Positions 12,076 to 23,786 of a stretch of 64,000 bases of DNA are shown here, piece after piece. The translations under genes and the position numbers were made by a program. Under the pieces are notes generated by a model. It searched no databases. It had not been told where the DNA came from and was given only the letters and a program-made list of their open reading frames with translations. The stretch spans positions 62,972,879 through 63,036,878 of the forward strand of contig NC_044990.1 in NCBI RefSeq assembly GCF_008728515.1, written 5' to 3'. The stretch is from Papio anubis. Lineage: Eukaryota > Chordata > Mammalia > Primates > Cercopithecidae. Position 1 is the first letter of the stretch. Every line of letters starts with the position of its first letter.

Positions 12076-13239
12076 TAAAGGGATTGAATCAGTAACCAAA
12101 TATCTTCAACATAGAAAAATCCAAGAACAGACGGCTTCACTGATGAGTTCTACCAAATGTTTAAAGATAAATTAATACCAATTTTTCTCAAACTATTTCA
12201 AAAAATTGAAGAAGGAACATTTTCAAATTCATTTTAGGGGACAGCACCACCCTGAAAACAAATCCAGACGAGGACAATATAAGAAAAGAAGATAATAGTT
12301 CACTATCCCTAATCAATATAGGAACAAACGCCCTCAACAAAATACTACAAAATCAAATTAAACAACACATTTAAAGGATTATATACAATGATCAAGTGAA
12401 ATTTATCAGTAAGATACAAGGATGGTTCAACATTCACAAATCAATAGATGTGATCCACCACATAAACATGATGAAAGATAAAAATGACAGAAATCATCTC
12501 CATGGATTCAGCAAAAACATTTGACAAAATTCAACATGCTTTCATGATAAAAAAAACTCTCAGTATATTACGTATAGCAGAAATGCTACTCAACATATTA
12601 AAACCCATAGATTACGAGCCCACGGCTGATATCACAGTCAATGGTGAAAAGTTAAAAGCTTTTTCTCTAAGATCAGGAGCAAGAAAATAGTGCCCACTCT
12701 CACCATTTCTATTCAACATTGTACTGGAAATCCCAGCCAGAGTAATTAGGCAAGAAAAAGAGACAAAAGGCAACCAAATTGTAAATAAAAATGTAAAAGT
12801 CTTTCTGTTTGTACATGACATAATCTTATATAAAGAAAACCCTAAAATCATCAACAAGGAACTCTTTAATAAATGAATTCAGTAAGTTGCAAAATACAAA
12901 ATTAACAACACAAATCTGATATGTTTCCGTACACTAACAATACACTATCTGAAGAAACAATTAAGAAAATAAACCCATTTACAATAGCATCAAAAAGAAT
13001 AAAAGATTAAAGATTTAACAGAAGAGGTAAAATATATGTACATTGAAAACTATAAAACATTTATAAAAGAATTTGAAGAAGGCATACAAATGCAGAGATA
13101 TCCTGAGACAACGATTGGGAATATTTAACATAGTTAAAATGTTTGCATATACATCTAAGGATTCAATGAAATCCCTATCAAAATCTCAATAATATTTTTA
13201 CAGAAGTTGAAAAATAACTTTAAAAATTTGTATGGAATT

Positions 13240-13547
13240 GACTGGGCATGGTGACTCATGCCTGTAATCCCAACATTTAGGAAGCCGAGATGGGTGGATC
13301 ACTTGGGCTCAGGAGTTCAAGACCAGCCTGGCCAACCTGGCAAAAGCCCATCTCTACTAAAAATACAAAAATTATCTGGGTGTGGTGGTGCAGGCCTGTA
13401 ATCCCAGCTACTCAGGAGGCTGAGGCAGGAGAATTGCCTGAACCTGGAGGCAGAGGTGGCAATGAGCTAAGATCACACTACTGTGTAACAGCCTAGGAGA
13501 TATAGTGAGACTGACTCAAATAAGTAAATAAATATTAAAACAATAGT
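13240..13547 (+). mobile_element. Alu inserted in L1
   Basis: A complete but diverged Alu in sense orientation starts at ACTGGGCATGGTGACTCATG and ends in an A-rich AATAAATATTAAAAC tail. Flanks AAAAATTTGTATGGAAT and AAAAATTGGAAT look like an imperfect target-site duplication. The L1 ORF2 sequence resumes directly after it. It is therefore younger than the host L1. Confidence 0.93.
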
Positions 13548-14710
13548 AATAAAAATTTAAAAATTGGAATCGCAAAAGGCCCCAAATAGCCAAATTAATT
13601 TTAAGAAAGAAAAACAAAGCTGGAGGCACTATGCTTCCTGATTTCAAATTATATTACAAACCTACAGTAATCAAAACAGTATATTACTGGCTTAAAAACA
13701 AACAGATCAATGGGTCAAAATAGAAATCTCAGAAATTAATTTACACATATATAGTAAACTAACTTTTAATAAAGGTACCAAGGTGATGCACTGGAAAAAT
13801 GAAAGTCTCTTCAACAAATGGTGTTGGAAAAACTGAATATCCACATTAAAATGAAGAGATTGGACTTTTATCTTACACTACATAAAACATCAACTCAAAA
13901 TCATTTAAAACCACTTCCAAATGGATTAAAGACATAGAATCTGAAATTCTAAAACTCAAAGAAGAAAACATAAAGGAAAAGATCATTGACATTGGTTTCT
14001 GGTAATGATTTTTTAAAATTTGATATCAAAAGCATAGACAAACAAGTGTAAATAAACAAGTGGAATTATATCAAACTAAAAGCTTTCTGCACAGCGAAAG
14101 AAATAATCAACAAAATGAAAGGCAACCTATAAAATGGGAGAAAATATTTCTATATGTTTATATGCAAGCTATGCATTTGATGAGTTTAATATCAAAATAT
14201 TTAAGAAATTCAAAGAGCACAATAGCAAAAAAATAATGATAACAAAATTAAATAACAATAAAAAACAGTCTGAGGGCCTGTATAAACATTTCTAAACAGA
14301 AGCCATACAAATAGCTAACAGGTACATGAAAATAGGCTCAACATCACTAATTATCAGGAAAATGTAAATCTAAGGCACAATAAGATGACATACCTATTAG
14401 CATGAGTTTTATCAAAAAGTCAAAGTACAACAAGTGTTAGAAAGAATGTGGAGAAAAGGAAAATTGCATACACTGTTGACAGAAATGTAAATTTGTACAG
14501 CCATTACAGAAACTGTACAGAGATTGTATCAAAAATGAAAAAGAGAACTAACATATAATTCAGCAATCCCACTTCTGGTGTATATGCAAAGGAAATAAAA
14601 TCACTATCTTAAAGAGATATTTATTCTCTTTGTTTATTGTGACTTTATTCATAACAGTCAAGATATGAAAACAACCTAAGTGCCGATGGATGAATGAATA
14701 AAGAAAATGT

Positions 14711-14787
14711 GACATATATATATATACACACACACACACATATATGTAACCATACATTATATTTATATATGTGTTACATATATATTC
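14711..14787. repeat. (TA)n/(CA)n microsatellite inside L1
   Basis: A mixed ATATAT, ACACAC and TATATATG tract interrupts the L1 3' portion between the GAAAATGTGACATA and GAATATTATACAGCC blocks. It probably arose by slippage within the L1. Confidence 0.9.
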
Positions 14788-15335
14788 GAATATTATACAG
14801 CCATAAGAAAGAAGACAATGCTGGCTTTTGCAACAACATGGATGAAACCGGAGGACAATTATGCCAATTGAAAAATACCAGATACAGAAAGGCAAATACT
14901 GAATGATCTTACTTATATTTAGAATAAAAAAAGGAAACAAAACCCCTCAAAGTTAGATAGTAGAATGATGGCTACCAAGGGATAGGAGGATTGTGAGAAA
15001 AAGAGAGATATTGGTCAAAAGATACAAACATTTAGTTATAAGATGGATGAGTACTGAAGATTTAATGTGCAGCATTGTGTTTAAAGTTAATAATAATGTG
15101 TTGTATACTTGTAATTTGCTAAGTGTGTGCAGTGTTTTCACCACACAACATACACAGAATAATAACTATGTGAGGTGCTGTATATGTTAATTAATTTGAT
15201 TGACACAATCATTTCACAGTGTTAGTATATCACAGTCTGTTAGTATATCAAAACATGTGGTACCTTCTAAATATATACAACCTTTATTTGTCAATCATAT
15301 CTCAGTAAAGATGAGAAAAACAAAGAAAAGAAATT

Positions 15336-16040
15336 TTGCCTCCATGTTAGAAAACTTCTCTTCAGTACAACATAAATATCAATTATTGACAAAGTACTTT
15401 TGATTTTACCTTCACACAATTTTTAAACATTTTCTTTTCCTTTTATTAGCACTTTCACTGGGAACGTATTTAATTCTTACTCAGATTTTTTCCTGCCTCT
15501 ATTCTTAATCTTCCTCTATTTACCTCTCTACAAATGTCTCTTCTACACTAAACATTGAAATTTTTGAAAACATAATTATTGATTATACAATTATCCTATT
15601 TAAAAATACTTTAATGACCTGTATAAACTTACCTAGATCTTCCCTGTGTCCATAGATTAAACTCTTGCCAAGTATCCATTGCATTGTGCTATTTTCAACT
15701 ACAGGAAGTTCTCCAGTAACTCAGATTCTGTAAAGCACTGCAAATTTTAATGTTTTAACCCTATTTCCTTTTTTTTTTCCAGTTTATTATTTCTTGCCAC
15801 TTTCCCTGTAAATGTTTCTAATATTCTAAGTCCAAACCCAGGACCCTTCAATGGAATGGCCCATTGTCTTACTTGTATATCTCATAAATCCCATACATTA
15901 TTTTTCATAACAACCTATGCTATCATTGGCAATATATATATCTTGCCCTACCATATTGGGCAGACTTATGTTAGTTAGCTATCATATCATGTCATGAGGC
16001 TCATGCCCCAGTATCTATAGGGAATAATACTTATGTAAGT
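15336..16040. other. Unassigned sequence
   Basis: The stretch 15600-15840 has weak similarity to old mammalian repeats, which I could not name. No exon is recognised. Confidence 0.4.
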
Positions 16041-16044
16041 CAAA

Positions 16045-16225
16045 GCCATTTAGTGAGCACCTACAATGCCACAGGAACTGTGCCACAGGAACTATTACAT
16101 ATAATTTGTGAGACCAGAAGAGGTTAAGTAAGTTACTTGAGCTTCTTCATTGAATAAGCAGCATTCCTGGAATGTGAACTGAGGCCACCTAGCTCCAGAA
16201 CCTGTGACTACCTCTTTGCTAAATT
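16045..16225 (+). mobile_element. MIR fragment
   Basis: The blocks TTTAGTGAGCACCTACAATG, AGAGGTTAAGTAAGTTACTT, CTGAGGCCACCTAGCTCCAG and AACCTGTGACT follow the MIR consensus in order. MIRs are ancient tRNA-derived SINEs; the high divergence here is normal for them. Confidence 0.7.
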
Positions 16226-16455
16226 ATAATTAAATGATTGAGTATATGGCTGACATATGTGAAACACATGTATATGTAAGAGTTGATGAGTTTTTTTACT
16301 AAATGTACATTCAGAAAGAAGTGAAGTGTCAGAAACTCTAGATTATGACGATAATTTAGTTAATTCTATAGGATACTTAGAATAAGGCTTAGTTAAAAGT
16401 GTTCAGTAAATGTGTTCTATCTCATTTACCATTTTTAAGGACATCCTATAAGCTG

Positions 16456-16920
16456 GGTACATCAATAAAAACTTTATATAGATTATCTCTTTCCATATTT
16501 TTATCAACCTTGAGTATTATTTTATCCCGTTTATCAGAAATAGGATAGAAGCTTAAAACCTAAATAATTGCCCAACGCCACACACATAAGTGATGGAAAT
16601 AAGACTAACATAGTTCTATCAGTTTGTAAAATTTATTTTTAGAAAATAAATTTCTAAAGAAAAGAAACAGAAAAAACTTAAATAGATTTGGTACTTCAAT
16701 AAAAACTTTTTATAGATTATCTCTTCTCATCCTTTTAGCAACCTTGAATATTATTTTATCCTGTTTATCAGAAATAGGATAGACGCTTACAACCTAAGTA
16801 AATAAGATAGAATCTAAGTAAACAGGATAGAAGCTTAGAACCTAAGTAACTGCCCAATGCTACACACATAAGTGATAGAAGGAAGACTTTAACATAGTCC
16901 TTTCAGTTTCTAAAATTTAT
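16456..16920 (+). repeat. Tandem duplication (~234-bp offset) containing MIR-like sequence
   Basis: Copy A (16456-16637) and copy B (16690-16920) share an ordered run of blocks: TCAATAAAAACTTT, TATAGATTATCTCT, ATTATTTTATCC, GTTTATCAGAAATAGGATAG, CACACATAAGTGAT and AAAATTTAT. Copy B has about 45 extra bases, a small internal reduplication of the GGATAGAAGCTTA...CCTAAGTAA unit. The sequence itself resembles a decayed MIR. The two copies differ at many sites, so the duplication is old. Confidence 0.85.
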
Positions 16921-17019
16921 ACTTCCTGTAGTTCAAATGATCCAATACGAAAATGTATACAAAATTTTAATTGAAAGGTAATGTCATATATGTGACACAC
17001 TAGAAGGCTTCTTCTTTAA

Positions 17020-18295
17020 AATTCCATGTTTTGTCTTTTTCAATTAAATTATCTTTTTAATTCTACTTTATATGTGAAAATGACTTTTGAGGTACATTAA
17101 AAAGGATAATTCAACTTTGAGATAAAATGTATAATTTTACCTGTTGACTATTGTCTCCATGCTTGAAGACAAGTAACTGTTAATTATGTTTACCATTTGT
17201 CATGGAATAATTAACATCTTCTTTTCTCTTAAAATACATTATTTCTTTCTTTTTCATATGTCAAAATGACTATTCAGGTTCATTAAAAAGTCCCAAAGAA
17301 AATAACAATGAGATACAACCACACACCTGTTACATTGGCCAAAATAGAGAACACTGACAACACCAAAAGCTGGCGAAGATGCAGAGCAACAGGAACTCTC
17401 ACTCGTTGCAGGTGGAAATGTAAAATGATATAGCCATTTGGAAGACAGTTTGACAATTTCTTACAAAACTAAACAAATTCCTACCATATGATCCACAATC
17501 ACACTTAGTATTTTACCCAAATGACTTGAAAACGTGTGTCCTTAAGAAAACTTGCACACAGATGTTTATAGCACCTTTATTCAAAATTGCCCAAACTTGG
17601 AAGCAACCAAGGTGTCCTTCAGTAGGTAAATAGACAAATAAACTGTGGTACATCCAGACAATGAAATATTTTTCAGCCTTGAGCAGAAATGAGCTATGAA
17701 GCTATGAAAAGAAATAGAGAAAACTTAAATAGATGTTACTAAGTGAAAGAAGCCAACCTGAAAACGTTACATACTATATGATTCCACCTACATGACATTC
17801 CAAACAAAGGCAAAACTATGGAGACTGTGAAAAGATTAGTGGTACAAAGGGTTTTGGAAGAGGATGAATAAATAGGCAGAGCACAGAGGATTTATAGGGC
17901 AATGAAAATGATCTGTATGATACTATAAGGGTGAAAACATTCTATTATATATTTATCCAAACCCACAGACTGTTCAACACCAAGACTGAACTCTAATGCA
18001 AACTATGAACTTTGGTTGATGATGTGTCCAGGTACATTCATTAGTTGTAACAAATGTACCCCTCTATGGGGGATGTCTGTATTGGGTGAGACTGTACATG
18101 TGTGGAGGCAGTGGGTATATGGGATATCTCTGTACCTGTCACTCAGTTTTGCTTTGAACTTAACGGTGACATAAAAAATAACGTCTAATTTTTAAAAAAT
18201 CCCCAAGGAGAAAAATTACTTGAAACTAATTCAATGTAAGAGAGTGAACCCTGTTTGCATTTTTAATTTTCCTGTTAACTATATTATCTTTGATT
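17020..18295 (+). repeat. Probable local duplication later split by an L1M 3' end
   Basis: Segment 17069-17104 (TATATGTGAAAATGACTTTT...) is repeated imperfectly at 17256-17291 (CATATGTCAAAATGACTATT...). The sequence after the first copy (ATAATTTTACCTGTTGACTA, near 17130) also resembles the sequence beyond the L1M at about 18260 (TTAATTTTCCTGTTAACTA). This suggests a ~185-bp tandem unit whose second copy was interrupted by the L1M. Similarity is modest and needs an alignment. Confidence 0.5.
17303..18193 (+). mobile_element. L1M 3' end, 5'-truncated
   Basis: The plus strand carries an old L1 3' segment: ATGAGATACAACCACACACC, GGTGGAAATGTAAAATGATA, TGACTTGAAAACGTGTGTCC and a long 3' UTR ending in an A-rich patch. 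The flanks AAAAAGTCCCAAAGAAAA (17285-17302) and AAAAAATCCCCAAGGAGAAA (18194-18213) look like an eroded target-site duplication. It is an old mammalian-wide L1M subfamily; the exact name is not assigned. Confidence 0.85.
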
Positions 18296-18819
18296 ATTTT
18301 TAAACTCCGCAGGATTAAACTGAACACGTACAATTCCAGTTTCTATTTTCAGACTTAGATACCCCTCAACTGCTGTTAGCATGCTGTTAATTGAATGTTT
18401 GTGTGAAGATGATAGCATTTTCAACAGCAAAAGCAAAAACTCTGTTCTCAGCCATTTGATTTTGGTCTCTTCTTTTTTTCGATATATCTAAAGCTGGTTA
18501 TACCTGTCTTTCTCAATGTCTATTAATTTTGACTTTTGACTTTCTGTACAGCAACTTCACTGTGGTAGGCCACTGTTTGTCACTCTAATATGTTTATCTT
18601 CAATAACTTCAAATGGCATAGCAGTCTTTCTACCATCTTAAGAGAATATTTAAAAAAATAGTTATAAATATAAAAAAGAAAAATTAACTATGAAATGGAA
18701 TCTTCTTCATACATATTTGTCGTTTTTAAAAGGTGTTACCATGCTAAGAAACAAATACCATGTAACAGGAAGAGTCAAATCTGTAAGAAGTGAGAAGCCT
18801 CAAAAAAATAATTGGATAC
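18296..18819. other. Unassigned sequence
   Basis: No gene or named repeat is recognised here. Confidence 0.45.
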
Positions 18820-21800
18820 AGGATACTGGGAACATTGCAGAGTAGGAAGTACCAGAAATACTTTCTCCACCTAGACAATTTCACTGGAAAGATCAGATCT
18901 GTTTGATTTAACTGTTTTGGAACTCCTCTGGACTTTATTGGAAGCTTGCAACGTCCGGGGGAAGGCTTGGACATAAATTGCAATTAATTTTGGGTTAATT
19001 TAGCTCTAAATTGGGCAGCAGATACATATTTCCTGCCCCCCACCCTCCCCAGTCTCATGGCAGGCGACCTTGACCTTGCAGAAGGTTGGGAGAACCAAGA
19101 GGATAAGGACCCCGTTCTCCACATATCAGCAATTTTCTGTGTTCTGATCACAGTAGATTGCTGCTTTTAAGCTGCAGACACAGAGGCAGTGTGCTATTGT
19201 AAGTTCACTCCTCTATCTGAAGCCAACTCTAGGGCATTTAAAGAACCAGTAACTGTTTTTCTTACTGCATTTTGTTGTTGTTGTTTTTCCCTTCTCAGAG
19301 CCAGACATTGCAAGTATGAAATTCAAAAGCAATCACATATATCAAGGAAATTAGAAAGTCACCACACATGCCCAAGAAAGGAGCAGGCTTATAAAAGACC
19401 TAAGAAGACTTGAAGTTTAAACCTCAGAACCTCAGGATGATTTTGGACACAGAGAGAGCCTACAACAATTATATATTTAATGAAATAAATAATAATACAT
19501 AATACTGGTGTAATGATAAAAGTAAATATATAATAGATGACAAATATATAATAAAGTATGTTTTTTACACACATACACACATATAAAACTAGCAATTAGA
19601 AATATCTGGGAAGGGGAATTATCTGAATTCTAGAGTTACCACACTACTGGATTCAAAAGTCCATTTTTCAACCAAAATTTAACAAGGCATTAGGCATACA
19701 AATAAAAAGAACATACCGCTCATTTAAAGGAAATCGATAAACCAACAGAAATTTTTCATAAAAAGACCTGATAGTGTCTGTTCATATCATTTGCCTGCTT
19801 TTTGATGGGGTTGTTTGTTTTTTTCTTGTAAATTTGTATAAGTTCTTTGTAGATTCTTGATATTAGCCCTTTGTCAGAGGGATAGACTGCAAAATTTTTC
19901 TCCCACTCTGTAGGTTGCCTGTCCACTCTGATAGTATTTGCTTTTGCTGTGCAGAAGCTCTTTATTTAATTAGATCCTATTTGTCAATTTTGGCCTTTGT
20001 TGCCATTGCTTTTGGTGTTTTAGTCATGAAGTCTTTGCCCATGCCTATGTCCTAAATGGTATTGTCTAGGGTTTCTTGTAGGGTTTCTATGGTTTTAGGT
20101 CTTACGTTTAAGTCTTTAATCCATCTTGAGTTAATTTTTGTGTAAGGTGTAAGGAAGGGATTCAGTTTCAGTTTTCTGCATATGTCTAGACAGTTTTCCC
20201 AACACCAGATAGTAAATAGGGAATCCTTTCCCCTTTGCTTGTTTTTGTCAAAGATCAGATGGTTGTAGATGTGTGGCATTATTTCTGAGACCTCTGTTCT
20301 GTTCCATTGATCTATATATCTGTTTTGGTACAACTACCACGCTGTTTTGATTAATGTAGCCTTATAGTATAGTTTGAAGTCAGAAAGCATGATGCCTCCA
20401 GCTTTTTTTTTTTTTTTTTCATTTGTTGTTTTTTGTTTTGTTTTTGCTTAGGATTCTCTTGGCTATATGGGCTCTTTTTTAGTTTCATATGAAATTTAAA
20501 GTAGTTTTTTCCAATTCTGAGAAGAAAGTCATTGGTAGCTTGATGGGGATGGCATTGAATATATAAATTGCTTTGGGCAGTATGGCTGTTTTCACGATAT
20601 TTATTCTTCCTATCCATGAGCATGGAACATTTTTCCATTTGTTTGTGTCCTCTCTTATTTCCTTGAGCAGTGGTTTGTGGTTCTCCCTGAAGAGGTCCTT
20701 CACATCCCTTGTGAGTTGTAATCCTAGGTGTTTTATTCGCTTTGTAGCAATTCTGAATGGGAGTTCACTCAGGATTTGGCTCTCTGTTTGTCTATTATTG
20801 ATGTATAGGAATGCTTGTGATTTTTGCACATTGATTTTGTACACTGAGACTTTGCTGAAGTTGCTTATCAGCTTCAGGATATTTTAGGCTAAGACAATGG
20901 AGTTTTTAAAATATGCAATCATGTCATCTGCAAACAGAGACATTTGACTTTCTCTCTTTCTATTTGAATACCCTTTATTTCTTTCTCTTACCTGATTGCC
21001 CTGGCCAGAACTTCCAATACTATGTTGAATAGGAGTGGTGAGAGAGGTCATCCTTGTCTTGTGCTAGTTTTAAAGGGAATACTTCCAGCTACGGCCCATT
21101 CAGTGTGATACTGATTGTGGGTTTGTGATAAATAATTCTTATTATATTGAGATATCTTCCATCAGTTACCTAGTTTATTGAGAGTTTTTAGCATGAAGGA
21201 GTGTTGAATTTTATCAAAGACCTTTTCTGCATCTATTCAGATAATCATGTGTTTTTTGTCATTAGTTCTGCTTATGTGATGGATTACTTTTATTGATTTG
21301 AGTATGTAGAATTAGCCTTGCATCCTAGGGATGAGGCCGACTTGAGCATGGTGGATAAGCTTTTTGATGTGCTGCTGAATTCAGCTTGCCAATATTTTAT
21401 TGAGGATTTTTACATCGATATTCATCGAATTACTGGCCCGAAATTTTCTTTTTTTGTTGTTGTGTCTCTGTCAAGTTTTGGTATCAAGATAGTGCTGGCA
21501 TCATAAAATGAGTTAGAGAGGAATCTTTATTTTTCTATTGTTTGGAATAATTTCAGAAGGAATGGTACTAGCTCGTCTTTATATCTCTGGTAGAATTCAG
21601 CTGTGAATCTGTCTACGTGGCCAACAAACATGAAAAAAAGCTCACCATCACTGGTCATTAGAGAAATGCAAATTGAAACCACAATGAGATACCATCTCAC
21701 ACCAGTTAGAATGGCAATCATTAAAAAGTAAGGAAAAAACAGTTGCTGGAGAGAATGTGGAGAAATAGGAACACTTTTACACTGTTGGTGGGAGTGTAAA

Positions 21801-23754
21801 TTAGTTCAACCATGGTGGAAGATATTGTGGCGATTCCTCAAGGATCTAGATCCAGAAATTTGACCCAGCAATCCCATTACTGGGTATATACCCAAAGGAT
21901 TATAAGTCATTCTACTATAAAGACACATGTACACATGTTTATTGCAGCACTGTTCACAATAGCAAATACTTGAACCAACCCAAATGCCCATCTATGATAT
22001 ACTGGACAAAGAAAATGTGGCACATATACACCATGGAACACTATGCAGCCATAAAAAAGGATGAGTTCATGTCCATTGCAGGGACATGAATGAAGCTGGA
22101 AACCATCATTCTCAGCAAACTAAGACAAGAACAGAAAATCAAACGCTGCTTATTCTCACTCCTAACTGGGATTTGAACAATGAGAACATATGGACACAGG
22201 GAGGGGAACATCACACATCGGCCTGTCGGGGGTGGGGGGCTAGGGGAGGGATAGCATTAGGAGAAATATGTAATGTAGATGACGGGTTGACGGCTGCAGA
22301 CAACCACCATGGCACGTGTATACCTATGTAACAAAACTGCACATTCTACACATGTATTCCAGAACTTAAAGTATAAGAAAAAAAAAAAAAAAGAAAAGAA
22401 CTGATGGAAGATCTGTTAGACAACTGTCTTTAAAGTGTTCAAAGAGCTAAAGATAGACTTGGGAAAAGTCAAGAAAATAATGCATAAATAAAACAGACTA
22501 TATTTATCAAATATACACAGAACATTTTCCAGTGTACCCAATATATTAGACCACAATTTAAGACTCACAAAAGTTTTAAAAGATTTATATTATACAAAGT
22601 GTTTCAGCAACAGGATGAAGTTGAAAATCAGTAACAGAAGGAAAACTGTGTGGAAATTAAGAAATACACTCTTAGAGAAAACCACAAAGGAAATTTAAAA
22701 AATTAACTAGAGACAAATGAAAAGGAAAACAACACACACAAATTTAAGAGTTATCAGGAAGCAGTTTGTAGGTGAAAGTTCAGATCAATAAATGCTTATG
22801 CTAAAAACCAATAAAGATATCAAATTAACAACCTAACTTTAAAACTTAAGGAATAAGAAAAGGAAGAACAAACTAAACTCAACAGTAGCATAAGGGAGGA
22901 AATGATAAAACTAGAGCATAAATAAATAAAATAGGTAATAGAAAAGCAGTAGAGAAAATCAATGAAACTACATGTTAGATTTTTGAAAAGATAAAATCAA
23001 TAAACTTTTAGCTAAATAGACTAATAAAAAAGTAAAAAGATGTAAATTACCCAAATCACAAATGCAATGACAGTATTATCAATTCTAAAGAAATAAACAT
23101 GATTTTAAGAGAGTACTGTGAACACCTACAAATTTGTACACCTAAAAATTGTATAATTTAGATGAAATAGACAAATTATTAGAAACAGAAAACCTGCAAG
23201 TCTTGAATCACAAAATAATTGAAAATCTAAATAGGCCTGTAACAAGTAAGGTGATTAAATTAGTAGTCAAATCTCTACCAATATAAACCCTGAACATGAT
23301 AACTTCAACGTTGAACTCTACCAATAATTTAAAGAACGAACAACAGCTATTTCCAAATCTTTTTTTAAAACTTGAACAAGAGGAGGCCCTCACTAATTTT
23401 ATAAGGCTAGCATTACCTTATACCAAAGCCAGAGACAGACACTATAGGAAAAGAAAACTAACTTTCTTGTGACTCATAAGTTTTGATATGTTATGGTATG
23501 TTGTAAGCTATTTTCTTGTAAACACTGGTGAAAAAATTATCAACAAAATGCTAATTAACTGAATTCAACAGCATATTAAAATAATTCTAAACATGACAAA
23601 ATGGGATTTATTTCTTAAATTGGAGAATGTTTCAACATGAAAATTGACCGATGTAATACATTATGTTAAAGGAATGAAGGACAAAAACTGTATAATTCTC
23701 CCAATTGATGAAGAAAAGGTATTTGACAAGATTAAACATCCTCTCATGGTTAAA

Positions 23755-23786
<32 letters not shown>

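Larger units (their letters stand above)
12076..15335 (+). mobile_element. Old L1 (L1MA/L1MB-type), 5'-truncated, with Alu inside
   Basis: The plus strand reads as the second half of L1 ORF2 followed by a 3' UTR. Recognisable ORF2 blocks are the RT segment at about 12420-12850, where a short frame at 12484-12690 retains ISMDSAKTFDKIQHAFMIKK, and the region after the RT at 13560-14960. The 3' end near 15335 has the AATATATACAA...TATTTGTCAATCATATCTCAGTAAAG block typical of L1MA/L1MB. The F-A-D-D motif is degraded and the frame is broken throughout. A TA/CA microsatellite has expanded inside it at 14711-14787, and an Alu sits at 13240-13547. Confidence 0.9.

Noticed and set aside
14560..14940. 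126-codon minus-strand frame with tyrosine/isoleucine-rich middle
   Set aside because: It is antisense to an old L1 3' portion and crosses a TA/CA microsatellite; no domain.
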